A program made the position numbers and the translations under genes. Below, piece after piece: positions 42,190-51,154 of a stretch of 64,000 bases of DNA. The notes beneath the pieces are model-generated. The model saw only the letters and a list, made by a program, of their open reading frames with translations, did no database searches and was not told the origin of the DNA. Each line of letters opens with the position of its first letter. Position 1 is the stretch's first letter. Origin of the DNA: Kibdelosporangium aridum (GTDB lineage: Bacteria; Actinomycetota; Actinomycetes; Mycobacteriales; Pseudonocardiaceae); NCBI RefSeq assembly GCF_900176515.1, contig NZ_FWXV01000009.1, positions 372,001-436,000 on the forward strand, in the 5' to 3' direction.

Positions 42190-42849
42190 ATGCTCTCCGA
42201 CAGCGACATCACCCAGCTGCGCGACGCACTGAAAGCCGGCAAGCCCCCGACAGTGTGGTTCACCGGACGCGCAGTAGGCGTGGATGCGGGGAAGTCGGGG
42301 AAAGTGGTGTCCTTCGCGTCACCCGAAGAGGGCGACTTCATCGAAGTGAAGCCAACGGGATCGAAGGACACGCTGTCGTTCTCGAAAGCGGAACTGACCC
42401 TCAACCGCCCGAAGCAGCGCCCAGCGGCGCCGAAGAAGCCGGCACCTGCGCCTGCTGTCGTTGAGGAAGAGATCTACCAACCCGCCCCGGCTTCGTCCTC
42501 GTCTTCGTCTCGGGCCTCGTCTCCGTCGTCGGCTTCGGCTCCGGCTTCGGCTGAGAAGAAGTCAGCGCCCCGCCGCCGCGCGATGCCGCCCTCGGAAGTG
42601 ACGGTAACCCTCCACTCAACGCCCCGCGGCGACTGGACAGTGGACGTGGTGGTCGGCAAGAAGCGAAGCGTGCGCTCAATGCCGATCCCAGCGGCAGCGA
42701 TCCACAAAATAGCCAAGGAACTCCCCGACCAAGTCGAAACAGCGATCAGCGCCGTGATGGCCGCCGCCCGCCAGCAGCACGAGGAACGCATCGCCCTACT
42801 GCAAGCCGAACTCGACGCCGCCCGCCGCGCCCTGAACGAACTTTCGTAA
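42190..42849 (+). CDS. DUF6319 family protein
   Basis: A 219-residue protein: an N-terminal domain of about 80 residues (ITQLRDALKAGKPPTVWFTGRAVGVDAGKSGKVV), a Pro/Ala/Ser linker (about 85-135) and a C-terminal helical part (AIHKIAKELPDQVETAISAVM, then a coiled coil LLQAELDAARRALNEL). The layout fits the DUF6319 family of actinobacteria; function unknown. The SD AAGGAG overlaps the previous stop and is only about 1-2 nt from ATG 42190, tighter than normal. Confidence 0.78.
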   Translation: MLSDSDITQLRDALKAGKPPTVWFTGRAVGVDAGKSGKVVSFASPEEGDFIEVKPTGSKDTLSFSKAELTLNRPKQRPAAPKKPAPAPAVVEEEIYQPAPASSSSSSRASSPSSASAPASAEKKSAPRRRAMPPSEVTVTLHSTPRGDWTVDVVVGKKRSVRSMPIPAAAIHKIAKELPDQVETAISAVMAAARQQHEERIALLQAELDAARRALNELS

Positions 42850-42890
42850 CTCTCCGGAATGTCCGGTGACTCCTTGGTACGTTCCAGGAC

Positions 42891-43466
42891 GTGCAGGGGA
42901 GACACCTTTTGGCCGTAGCCGCGTTGGTCTTGGTTTCGTGCACCTCGGAAACACAAGGTGTGCCGACGGCCAGCGACTCGACTGCGGTTGCACGCCCGAC
43001 ACTTCCTGGCGGAGGTGGCGCGTCCCGGAGCAGGACGGTTCCTCCCAGCAAAGCGGTCCCCGGCAGCTCGGTACGCGACCTAGATGTGTGCACACTGCTG
43101 ACCTCCGCGGAACAAGCAACCCTCGCGGTGGCTCCCGGACAACCGAAAGACGGCCAGACCGACGTGGACAAGGGCTGCGTGTGGCGTTCTGCGGACAAAG
43201 GCGAATTCTTGATCCAAATCAACGCGTATGGCGAGCTCGGCCACAAGGATGTGGTGAGCACCGGAGAAGTGAAGACCTTGCCGAATATCGGCAAGCATCG
43301 AGCGGTGCAATTCTCGATGGACCCGGTTTGCGCGGTGAGCCTCGGGATCACAGAGAGCGCGCGTGTCGACGCGACCGTAACCACTGGGCACAACCTCCAA
43401 GAGGCCTGTCCGATCGCCATGCGAGTCGCCCAGATGATCGAGCCAAAGGTGCCAAGCGACAGTTGA
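42891..43466 (+). CDS. DUF3558 lipoprotein (first copy)
   Basis: A 191-residue lipoprotein with leader QGRHLLAVAALVLVSC (lipobox LVSC), a Ser/Gly/Pro linker and a DUF3558 domain from about residue 60 (LDVCTLLTSAEQATLAVAPGQPKDGQ; GCVWRSADKGEFLIQINA; AVSLGITESARVDATV). DUF3558 proteins are common beside PPE-like and type VII-secretion genes in Pseudonocardiales. Start GTG 42891. The same domain recurs at 44254. Confidence 0.87.
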   Translation: MQGRHLLAVAALVLVSCTSETQGVPTASDSTAVARPTLPGGGGASRSRTVPPSKAVPGSSVRDLDVCTLLTSAEQATLAVAPGQPKDGQTDVDKGCVWRSADKGEFLIQINAYGELGHKDVVSTGEVKTLPNIGKHRAVQFSMDPVCAVSLGITESARVDATVTTGHNLQEACPIAMRVAQMIEPKVPSDS

Positions 43467-43789
43467 CCCGTCGCGGCAGGCAGAAAGAGCCACCACCGGC
43501 TCAGCGGACGTCCGCACGCCGACAATCCCTTGCCAGTCCGCTCCGGAGCACTGTCACTACGAGTCTGGCGCGTTCACGGCCAGAGCCTTGCCTGTTGCAC
43601 GCGGGTGACTGCGCACTGTGCTGCCCGAACGGCTGGACAAGATCGCTTCCTTGGTTACCCACGGCGATCGCCCGTCCAGGTGATCCGCCATGTCTTGGGA
43701 ACCACTTGCGCCCCAGTTCCGTCACAGTCAAGACGGGTCACGTCACCCCTTGATACCGTGGCCCGGGGAGGCTGGAACGAGGGGACGGC
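43467..43789. other. Intergenic region upstream of the WXG-like gene
   Basis: A 323-bp non-coding gap. I see no gene remnant or repeat. A -10-like TGATAC (about 43752) and the SD GAGGGGA before ATG 43790 suggest that the WXG-like/DUF3558/PPE-like genes have their own promoter. Confidence 0.4.
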
Positions 43790-44212
43790 ATGTACGAGGA
43801 CCTTGGCGGAAGCGCCCAGCCCGAGATCGGCTGGGCCGACATCGGCAAGAACATCGGCAGCATCGGCGCCAGCATGGGCGCCTTCGCGAGCGCGGCCGCT
43901 GCCGGAGGCTTCGAGGTCAACGAGACCGGTGGCAAAGCCCTGCTCAAGGCCATTGAGAAAATGCAGGACTGGGTGAACGGGCAGGTGCTGGACCTGCGTC
44001 AACTGGCGCAGCAGCTGCCCCTTGGGCAAAGCAATGGTGCGAAGGTGATGAAGCCTTACCTGCAGCAAGTCGCCTCCGACAGCCAGGGCTTCCTGACCCA
44101 GCTGACACAGTTCAATGACTCGCTGGCCAAAGCGGCGGAGGGAATAAATACCGCTATGGCCAAGTACAAGGAAACTGAAGCAGCCAAGAGCGCTGCGTTC
44201 CGGCAAGCTTGA
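43790..44212 (+). CDS. WXG100-like helical protein, putative type VII secretion substrate or chaperone
   Basis: A 140-residue, almost wholly helical protein (IGWADIGKNIGSIGASMGAFA; LKAIEKMQDWVNGQVLDLRQLAQQLPLG; QFNDSLAKAAEGINTAMAKYKETE) with no signal peptide. The size and helical-hairpin pattern resemble the EsxA/WXG100-like proteins encoded before PPE-like genes in Pseudonocardiales. A clear WXG turn is not obvious, so the family call is tentative. ATG 43790 has GAGGGGA. Confidence 0.65.
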   Translation: MYEDLGGSAQPEIGWADIGKNIGSIGASMGAFASAAAAGGFEVNETGGKALLKAIEKMQDWVNGQVLDLRQLAQQLPLGQSNGAKVMKPYLQQVASDSQGFLTQLTQFNDSLAKAAEGINTAMAKYKETEAAKSAAFRQA

Positions 44213-44253
44213 ACCAATCGGGCGTATCTACTACGAGAAAGAGTCGGCTACCT

Positions 44254-44850
44254 GTGCAGCAGCTACCGTTGAAGCGTTCGCTGGTTGGTTTCGCGGTGTT
44301 CTCTGTTCTGGCTTCCGGAACTGTGGCGTGCACCAGCGAGATCCCCGGTACGCCGACTCCAGGAAACCAGCCGTCTGCGACCTCGCGGGCAACGATCCCC
44401 GGCGGAGGTGGTACCAGTGGTACTCCAAGCGGTACCAACAACCCTGGGGCGAATGCCAGTCCGATCAAGGGACTGGACCCCTGCACCCTCCTGTCCGCGG
44501 ATGAGGCCTCGGCGTTCGGTGCGGCTGCAGGGACGCGGAAAGATGGCCTGAGTGACGCTGTTCGAGGGTGTCGTTGGACGGCGTCTGGTCAGTACAGCAT
44601 CCAAGTGGACCTCTTCGACGAAAACGGCATCAACGATGTCGAGGCGACCGGGGAAAAGAAGCCGGTTCCGACTGTAGGAAAGCATCAAGCAATCCAGTTT
44701 CTTTACGGGCCGTCTTGCACGATAAGCCTGGCAATAAATGAAACCTCTCGTGTTGACGTGGCTGTAGCTTCGGGGAACGACACGACAAAGGCATGTGGGA
44801 TTGCGATGCAGGTGGCTCAAAAAGTTGAGCCGAAATTGCCGGGGAGCTGA
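44254..44850 (+). CDS. DUF3558 lipoprotein (second copy)
   Basis: A 198-residue lipoprotein; lipobox in LASGTVAC. The DUF3558 domain (GLDPCTLLSADEASAFGAAAG; VRGCRWTASGQYSIQVDL; TISLAINETSRVDVAVA) is clearly homologous to the copy at 42891. GTG 44254 gives a normal leader (QQLPLKRSLVGFAVFSVLA); TTG 44209, overlapping the preceding stop, is also possible. Ends 5 bp before the PPE-like gene, so cotranscribed. Confidence 0.86.
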   Translation: MQQLPLKRSLVGFAVFSVLASGTVACTSEIPGTPTPGNQPSATSRATIPGGGGTSGTPSGTNNPGANASPIKGLDPCTLLSADEASAFGAAAGTRKDGLSDAVRGCRWTASGQYSIQVDLFDENGINDVEATGEKKPVPTVGKHQAIQFLYGPSCTISLAINETSRVDVAVASGNDTTKACGIAMQVAQKVEPKLPGS

Positions 44851-44855
44851 TAGTC

Positions 44856-46460
44856 ATGCCGCCGAAGCACGCGCAGCCAGAATACAATCCCAATATTCAA
44901 ACGGCTTATCACCCGCCGACCCACCGCGGCGACACGCACGGCGTCGACATGCGGGGGCAGTCGGACACCCGTGGTCAGGTGCAGACGGAGGTTGAGCATG
45001 ACGTCGATCAGGAGATCGATGGCAAGCCACTGTGGCCGAGGATCTTCGCCCAGATTTCGCGAGAAGGCACGGTCCAGGACCGTGTGAATCAGCAGATGGC
45101 AGATCAGGCCAAGGCGCTTGCGCAGGGCGTTGAGACTAGGCCTGGGCCGCCAATGCAGTGTTCGAACTACCAGATGTACGAACACCAAGACCTTGAGAAC
45201 ATGGTCAAGAAGGATGTCCATCCTGACCGCGTTGGTGAAGTCGGGGCCAAGTGGCTCGATGCGGGCAACAGGATGGTCGAGTTCCAGACCGACGTGGTGA
45301 ACGCGATCACCAACAGTGAGGCGGACTGGCGTGGGCAAGCCGCTGAATCTGCCCGTAAATTCATGACTGACGTGGGCAACTGGGTAGGTAAAGCCGGGCA
45401 GAGTGCTCAACTCGCGGGAACGCAGACCCAGCAGTACTCGGCCGCTCTCGCGACGGCGAAGAACTCGATGCCGCCGCCCGTTGACTTCAACGTTGACGCG
45501 GCGAACGCGGATCTGCGGAACACGACGAACCCGTTCGCATACGCCGTCAAATTCGGCACCTACATGCACAAGTACAACCAGCAGCAGGAAGCCAAGCAGC
45601 AGGCCGTCCAGGTTGTTGGCACGTATGACAGTGCGCTTGGTGGTGCGAGCACCATGCCGGCGTTCGCGCCTCCGCCGACGATGGCGGGTGGGGGTAATCC
45701 GCCGCAGCCTCCGCCTCCGGAGCCTCCGCCTCCTCCGCGTCCGCCAGGCCCCGGTGAGCCGGGTGGTCCTGGTGGGGGGCCGGGTGGCGGTCCTGGGGGT
45801 GGCCCTGGGTTTGGGCCCGGTGGTGGTCCTGGCACTGGTCCCGGTGGCATCGGTGGGGGCACTGGTGGCGGCACCGGTTCTGGCACTGGGCAGCGGCCTG
45901 GGGCTGGCATTGGCACGGGCACTGGTACTGGTACCGGTACTGGTGGCCGGGGTCCGGGTAGTGGCACGAGCGGCCAGGGGTTCATTCCCAACACCGGTGG
46001 CCGGGGCACCAACGTCGGCAACAACCAGGGCGGGTATGACCCGACCGCTGGTATGCCGCCTGGGTTCATTCCGGGTGGTGGCCCTGCGTTCGGGCCGGGC
46101 GGTGGTGGCGGTGGGGGCACTAGCGGTGGCCGTGGCTTCGGGCCTGGTGGTGGCGGCAGTGGCTACGGCGGCACCGGTTCTGGGGCTGGCCGTGCTGGGC
46201 TTGGGCCGGGTGGTGGGCCTGCTGCTGGTGTTGGTGGGTACGCCGCTGAGCAGGCTGCCGGTGGTGGCCGTGGTGGTGCGGCCGGTATGGCGGGCGCTCG
46301 TGGTGCCGCGGGTATGGGTGGCATGGGCGGTATGGGTGCCGGTCGGGGCGAGGGTGGCGAGGACGAGGAGCACCAGCGTCCGTCGTACCTCGTTGAGCCT
46401 GACCCCGACAGCATGTTCGGCACCGATGAGATGACTGCTCCGCCGGTTATCGGCGGGTAG
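44856..46460 (+). CDS. PPE-like protein with long Gly/Pro-rich tail
   Basis: A 534-residue protein. Residues 1-270 are a helical PPE/WXG-like domain with a W-x-G motif (NSEADWRGQAAESARKFM, near 150-165). From about 275 to 500 it is low complexity (PPPPEPPPPPRPPGPGEP, then Gly-rich runs and GTGTGTGT repeats), coded by a simple-sequence stretch at about 45680-46340. The end (SYLVEPDPDSMFGTDEMTAPPVIGG) is not low complexity and may be a secretion or binding signal. GGGGAG precedes ATG 44856. No EspG-like chaperone gene follows. Confidence 0.82.
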   Translation: MPPKHAQPEYNPNIQTAYHPPTHRGDTHGVDMRGQSDTRGQVQTEVEHDVDQEIDGKPLWPRIFAQISREGTVQDRVNQQMADQAKALAQGVETRPGPPMQCSNYQMYEHQDLENMVKKDVHPDRVGEVGAKWLDAGNRMVEFQTDVVNAITNSEADWRGQAAESARKFMTDVGNWVGKAGQSAQLAGTQTQQYSAALATAKNSMPPPVDFNVDAANADLRNTTNPFAYAVKFGTYMHKYNQQQEAKQQAVQVVGTYDSALGGASTMPAFAPPPTMAGGGNPPQPPPPEPPPPPRPPGPGEPGGPGGGPGGGPGGGPGFGPGGGPGTGPGGIGGGTGGGTGSGTGQRPGAGIGTGTGTGTGTGGRGPGSGTSGQGFIPNTGGRGTNVGNNQGGYDPTAGMPPGFIPGGGPAFGPGGGGGGGTSGGRGFGPGGGGSGYGGTGSGAGRAGLGPGGGPAAGVGGYAAEQAAGGGRGGAAGMAGARGAAGMGGMGGMGAGRGEGGEDEEHQRPSYLVEPDPDSMFGTDEMTAPPVIGG

Positions 46461-46463
46461 TGG

Positions 46464-47375
46464 CTAGGCCTCTGGGCGGGCGCTGCGTGTGGCGCCCGCC
46501 GAGGCCACCACGACGCTCAGGACCGCGACCCACTGCAGCATGTGCAGCGACTCCTGCAGCACCAACAGGCCGACGAGGGCTGCCACCGCTGGTTCGAGGC
46601 TCATCAGGATCCCGAACACGCGCGGCGGGATCTTGCGCAGCGCTTCCAGTTCCAGCGAGTACGGGATCACTGAGGACAGCAGGGCCACACCGAGTCCCAC
46701 GATCAGCACCCACGGCTGGAACAGCGCCGTGCCGCTCTCGGCGATGCCGAAGGGGACGGCCACCACTGTCGCGACGACCATGCCGATCGCCAGCCCGTTG
46801 CCTTCCGAGGTGTGCCGGCCCAATGCCGCGCTGAGCAGGATGTACGTGCCCCAGCACGCGGCTGCGGCGAGGGCGAACAGGAAGCCGACGAGGTCGAGGT
46901 CGCCGCGTCCTTCCATCAGCAGGACGACACCGCCCGCCGCCAGCAGCGCCCAGAAGGCGTCCAGCCATCGGCGGGATCCGGCCAGCGCCACCGCCAACGG
47001 GCCGAGGAATTCGATCGTCACCGCGATGCCCAGCGGGATTCGGTCCAACGCCAGGTAGAAGCACAGGTTCATGGTGCCGAGCACCACGCCGTAGCTCACG
47101 ACCACAGTCCACGCGCGACGGCTCATACGCAGTGACGGCCGCCACAACAGCAGCAGCACCAGTGCGGCGAAGAGCAGTCGCAGTGCGACGGTCCCGGTGC
47201 TGCCCACTACGGCGAACAGGTTCTTGGCCAGTGCCGCGCCCACTTGGACGCTCACGATCCCGAGCAGCACCTGTGCGGACGGCGGGATCGCGCCCATTGC
47301 CTGTGCTGCCATGGCTAGCGGTTTGAACCGGGGGAACGGGCCGCGTCCGGCCCGGTCGACGTGCATCGTGGCCAT
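46464..47375 (-). CDS. EamA/RhtA-type exporter
   Basis: A 303-residue drug/metabolite-superfamily membrane protein with ten predicted helices in two EamA repeats (first from QVLLGIVSVQVGAALAKNLFAVVG, second from VGFLFALAAAACWGTYILLSAAL). It resembles the RhtA threonine/homoserine exporters. Convergent with the PPE-like gene. Confidence 0.9.
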   Translation of the reverse strand: MATMHVDRAGRGPFPRFKPLAMAAQAMGAIPPSAQVLLGIVSVQVGAALAKNLFAVVGSTGTVALRLLFAALVLLLLWRPSLRMSRRAWTVVVSYGVVLGTMNLCFYLALDRIPLGIAVTIEFLGPLAVALAGSRRWLDAFWALLAAGGVVLLMEGRGDLDLVGFLFALAAAACWGTYILLSAALGRHTSEGNGLAIGMVVATVVAVPFGIAESGTALFQPWVLIVGLGVALLSSVIPYSLELEALRKIPPRVFGILMSLEPAVAALVGLLVLQESLHMLQWVAVLSVVVASAGATRSARPEA

Positions 47376-47446
47376 GCCCCGGATAGTGGGTGATCCGGTG
47401 CCGCCAAGTCATATTGTTTCCAGAATCTGGGACGCAGGTACCAGTC

Positions 47447-47464
47447 AACACCCCTCACGGTGTT
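47447..47464. promoter_or_regulatory. Dyad upstream of the Tap-like hydrolase gene
   Basis: AACACC-CCTCAC-GGTGTT, 29 bp upstream of ATG 47494, in the divergent region shared with the EamA exporter. Confidence 0.35.
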
Positions 47465-47493
47465 CTCACGAACGCCGTGCGAGGCTGACGAGC

Positions 47494-49047
47494 ATGGGCA
47501 CCTTGGCGCGTCGGGGGATTGTGCTGCTCGCGGCAGTTGCCTCCATCACCACCGCGTGCACGGCCGCGCCGTCGCAGCGGCCGGCGATCGTGGTCAACGA
47601 CGGTCCGCTCGAGCAAGTCGCGCCGCCCCCGGTGGGCGCGTCACAGGTGCCGGTGCCGCCGCTTGAGGAGCCGACGCGCTCGTCCGTCACGTGGGCGGAC
47701 TGCGACGAGGTCATCAAGAACCGTTTGACGATCTACAACGTTCCGTCTGTCCCGGTGCAATGCGGGCGCGTGCAGACCATCTTGGACTCTCCGAGCCTGC
47801 CTGGCCGTAGCCCGATGCGGCTGTCGGTTCTCAAGGCCGGTACGGGTAAAGCGCCCATCGTGGTCGTCAGCGATATTCAAGGCGAACCGGGCACGGTCAA
47901 GGCCGCGCGGCTGGCCGCGAGCCTGCCGCCGGAGTTCCTCACGAAGTTCTCGTTGGTCGGGGTGGACCGCCGCGGCTCGGGCAGCTCCGAGCCCGTCCGC
48001 TGCATCCAGGAGGACATCCGGCTGGACATCGTCAACTCCGATCCGGCCGCCGAGGACCTCGAAGACCTGCTCGACGTCGTCCGCCAGGCAGGCCAGCAGT
48101 GCATCATCGCGCTGGAGAACCGGCTGTACGCGATGGACACCTGGCGCACCGCCGCAGATCTGGAGAAGGTCCGTGAAGCCCTTGGGCTGCAACGGTTGAG
48201 CGCGATCGGCATCGGTGAAGGCGCACGCGTGCTCGGTGTTTACGGCGACCGGTTCCCGGATCGGGTCGGCCGTATGGTGTTCGACGGCCTGCCTGACCCG
48301 AGCGGCGACTCCATGGTCACGATGGACGGCGCCGCAACCGGAGCCGAGGCCACCTTCGCGGAGTTCGCCAAGGACTGCGTGGCCAGGAACTGCGCACTGG
48401 GCCCGGATCCTAAGCAGACATTCCTCGACCTGATCCGCAAACTGCGCGCGAGCCCGATTCCCAGTGTCGACGCGGGGTTGACGGCCGGCGGAGCGACGCG
48501 TGCGGTGCTCATCGGCCTGGCGAACCGGTCTGGCTGGCCCGCGTTGGCCGACGCCATCGCGAAGGCTAGGGACAACGACGGCGCGGCGTTGGTCAGCTAC
48601 ATCAAGCCGCTCGTCAACGACAGCCGGGAACAGCCGACCGCGTTGGACATCGGGCTCGTGACCGGGTGCAACGACACCAAGACGCGATTGGCGGTTGAGC
48701 GCCTCAACACCACCGGCAAGGAGTGGCGCACCCGGCATCCGTTGTTCGGTGGTGTGATGGCGCAGAACCTCGTGCTGTGCAGCGCGTGGTCGGTCGCCGC
48801 GCAGCCGCCGCTGGCGATCAACGGCCGCGGTCTGCCGCCCATTGTCGTGATCAGCACCGCGACCGATCCTGTTACGCCGCAGGCCGGAACCGAGCGTGCC
48901 GCACAGCAGTTGCCAAGCGCTGTACTGATTTCGTGGCAGGGCGGGGGCCATGGCGCTCTTGGCCAGTCACCGTGCGCCACGGACGCTGTGCGCGTTTTCC
49001 TTGGTGACGGCAAGGTTCCGGCCGCGGGCATGGCCTGCCCGCCCTGA
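47494..49047 (+). CDS. Tap-like alpha/beta-hydrolase lipoprotein lacking the nucleophile Ser
   Basis: A 517-residue exported hydrolase-fold protein of the tripeptidyl aminopeptidase (Tap) group. ATG 47494 has GAGG upstream and starts a lipoprotein leader (lipobox ITTAC). The fold is complete: LVGVDRRGSGSSEPVRC, the Asp loop VISTATDPVTPQAG and the His loop GGGHGAL. However the nucleophile elbow G-x-S-x-G reads GIGEG, so Gly241 replaces the catalytic Ser. It is probably inactive and may bind peptides or another partner. Confidence 0.88.
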   Translation: MGTLARRGIVLLAAVASITTACTAAPSQRPAIVVNDGPLEQVAPPPVGASQVPVPPLEEPTRSSVTWADCDEVIKNRLTIYNVPSVPVQCGRVQTILDSPSLPGRSPMRLSVLKAGTGKAPIVVVSDIQGEPGTVKAARLAASLPPEFLTKFSLVGVDRRGSGSSEPVRCIQEDIRLDIVNSDPAAEDLEDLLDVVRQAGQQCIIALENRLYAMDTWRTAADLEKVREALGLQRLSAIGIGEGARVLGVYGDRFPDRVGRMVFDGLPDPSGDSMVTMDGAATGAEATFAEFAKDCVARNCALGPDPKQTFLDLIRKLRASPIPSVDAGLTAGGATRAVLIGLANRSGWPALADAIAKARDNDGAALVSYIKPLVNDSREQPTALDIGLVTGCNDTKTRLAVERLNTTGKEWRTRHPLFGGVMAQNLVLCSAWSVAAQPPLAINGRGLPPIVVISTATDPVTPQAGTERAAQQLPSAVLISWQGGGHGALGQSPCATDAVRVFLGDGKVPAAGMACPP

Positions 49048-49049
49048 TC

Positions 49050-50030
49050 TCAGCGCAGACCGGCCACCAGTTCGTAGGAGCGGACGCGATCGGCCGCTGA
49101 GTGCACCATCGTCGTGATCATCAGCTCGTCGGCTTCGGTTTCGGCGAGCAGCTTCTCGATGCCGCGCTCGACCGTCGCCGGGCTGCCGATGATCTGGTTG
49201 GCCAAGCGGTCCTCGACGATCAGTCGCTCCACGTCGGTGTACGGGTAGGCCGCGGCCTCCTCGGGCGTCGCGATCAACCCGGGCCGCCCGGACCGTAGCC
49301 GCAAGAACGACAGGGCTCCAGGACCCGCCAAGTACTGGGCTTGCTCGTCGGTCTCAGCGCAGATCACGGACGCGGCCACCATCGCGTACGGCTTGTCCAA
49401 CATGGCCGAAGGCTGGAAGTGCTTGCGGTACAAGGCAAGCGCGGGCAAAGTGTTCTGTGCGCTGAAGTGGTGGGCGAACGCGAACGGCATCCCGAGCATC
49501 CCGGAAAGCTGTGCGCTGTAACCACTTGAGCCCAGCAGCCAGATCGGCGGCTTGTTCCCGGCGGCGGGCACGGCTGTGATTCCCGTGGCGTCACCGGAGA
49601 AGTACGAGATCAGCTCGCTCAGCTGCTCGGGGAAGTCATCGGCCGACAGCGGCGCGGGGGAGCGGCGCAGTGCGTGCGCGGTACGGGGATCCGTGCCGGG
49701 TGCGCGCCCGAGGCCAAGGTCGATCCGGCCGGGGTGTAGGGCTTCGAGCATGCCGAACTGTTCGGCGACGACGAGCGGCGCGTGGTTGGGCAGCATCACG
49801 CCGCCGGAGCCGACGCGCATGCGTGAGGTGGCTGAGGCGACGTGTGCGATCAGCACGGGTGGCGCCGAGCTGGCGACGCCGGGCATGTTGTGGTGCTCGG
49901 CCACCCAGAACCGGTGGTAGCCCAGCTCCTCGGTGCGTCGGGCGAGCTCGATCGAAGCTTGCAGGGCTTGGGCTGAGGTCTGTCCTTCGCCGACCGTGGC
50001 AAGGTCCAGCACCGAGTAAGGAATGGCCAT
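49050..50030 (-). CDS. Luciferase-like (LLM) flavin-dependent oxidoreductase
   Basis: A 326-residue TIM-barrel oxidoreductase of the LLM class, using FMNH2 or F420. It opens PYSVLDLATVGEGQTSAQALQASIELA and shows FWVAEHHNMPGVASSAPPVLI and RIDLGLGRAPGTDP, typical of the alkanal-monooxygenase-like group. Substrate unknown. Confidence 0.92.
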   Translation of the reverse strand: MAIPYSVLDLATVGEGQTSAQALQASIELARRTEELGYHRFWVAEHHNMPGVASSAPPVLIAHVASATSRMRVGSGGVMLPNHAPLVVAEQFGMLEALHPGRIDLGLGRAPGTDPRTAHALRRSPAPLSADDFPEQLSELISYFSGDATGITAVPAAGNKPPIWLLGSSGYSAQLSGMLGMPFAFAHHFSAQNTLPALALYRKHFQPSAMLDKPYAMVAASVICAETDEQAQYLAGPGALSFLRLRSGRPGLIATPEEAAAYPYTDVERLIVEDRLANQIIGSPATVERGIEKLLAETEADELMITTMVHSAADRVRSYELVAGLR

Positions 50031-50059
50031 ACCCGGGCTAACCGGCGGGAGGCTCCGTT

Positions 50060-51154
50060 TTATTCCCTGCCCGCTTCTAGTTGGATACTGTTGACCTCGC
50101 CACGCAGCACCGCGTCAAGGTCGTACCGGACAGGCTCCTCGAGCTGCGTGTAGTCGCACGAGGAGGGCTCACGGTCGGGGCGCCATCGTTTGAACTGCGC
50201 GGTGTGCCTGAACCGGCTCGGATAGCCGCCTTCGGTGTGCTCGTACCCGACCTCGACCACGCGCTCCAGCCGGAACGGGACCCACTCGGCCTGTGCGCTG
50301 CGCCACCGGTTGATCTCGCCGGGAACCCTTGTGCCCTCGGCGATCTCGCCGAGCCACGGGTGGTTCTCCGCACCGCCGGGGATCAGGTACGCCAGCTCGG
50401 CCGCGAGTTCACGGCGGCGTTCGGCCGGGAACGACCCGACCACGCCCACGCTGTGCAGAACGCCTTTGTCGTCGTACAGACCGAGCAGCAACGACCCCAC
50501 CGCCGTGCCGGGCTCGGTGTCCTTGTACCACCGGATCCCAGCCACGACGCAGTCCGCTGTCCTGGAATGCTTGAACTTCAGCATGGTCCGCTTGTCCGGT
50601 GTGTACGGACCCTGCGCCGGTTTGCCGATCACGCCGTCCAGTCCGGCGCCTTCGAAGAGCGTGAACCATTCCCTGGCCAGGTCGGCGTCCTGGGTCGCGG
50701 GCGTCAGGCTGACCGCGTCGGTGCCGGACACTAGCTCGACGAGGATGTCCCGGCGCTTCACGCCCGGCTCGTCGATCACCTCGCCCGAGGGCACCTGCAG
50801 CACGTCGAACGCCACGAACGTCGCGGGTGTCGTCTCCGCCAACATGTTCACGCGGCTGGCCGCCGGGTGGATGCGCTCGGACAACGCGTCGAAGTCCAGC
50901 CGCCCGTTGCGGCCGACGACCAGTTCACCGTCCAGCACCACCCCGGAGGGCAGGCCGTCCCGGAGCCGTTCGACCATCTCGGGGAAGTACCTGTTCAGCG
51001 GCTTCGTGGACCGGGACTGCAGCACGACGTCGTCGCCGTCCCGGAAGACCAGGCAGCGGAACCCGTCCCACTTCGGCTCGAAGATCAGCTCAGCGCCGTC
51101 GGGGATGCTGCCCGCCGACTTGGCGAGCATGGGTTTGACCGGTGGAGTCAGCAC
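50060..51154 (-). CDS. ATP-dependent DNA ligase (LigC-like)
   Basis: A 364-residue ATP-dependent ligase. The adenylation motif KWDGFR carries Lys28; VVLDGELVV, DGVIGKP and LKFKHSRTADCVVAG correspond to motifs III, IV and V. An OB-fold domain follows. The length fits LigC rather than LigD. GTG 51154 follows the RibD-like stop with no gap (TGA then GTG). Together with the polymerase at 37504 it may support non-homologous end joining. Confidence 0.93.
   Translation of the reverse strand: MLTPPVKPMLAKSAGSIPDGAELIFEPKWDGFRCLVFRDGDDVVLQSRSTKPLNRYFPEMVERLRDGLPSGVVLDGELVVGRNGRLDFDALSERIHPAASRVNMLAETTPATFVAFDVLQVPSGEVIDEPGVKRRDILVELVSGTDAVSLTPATQDADLAREWFTLFEGAGLDGVIGKPAQGPYTPDKRTMLKFKHSRTADCVVAGIRWYKDTEPGTAVGSLLLGLYDDKGVLHSVGVVGSFPAERRRELAAELAYLIPGGAENHPWLGEIAEGTRVPGEINRWRSAQAEWVPFRLERVVEVGYEHTEGGYPSRFRHTAQFKRWRPDREPSSCDYTQLEEPVRYDLDAVLRGEVNSIQLEAGRE

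Noticed and set aside
45680..46340. Tandem GGT/GGC-rich repeats considered as a non-coding satellite
   Set aside because: They are codon-based Gly runs in an intact reading frame that continues to a normal C-terminus.
44817..46373. A 518-codon open frame opposite the PPE-like gene
   Set aside because: It is the complement of the Gly/Pro simple-sequence region and is rich in Arg/Thr repeats; no ribosome site or family. Shadow of the real gene.
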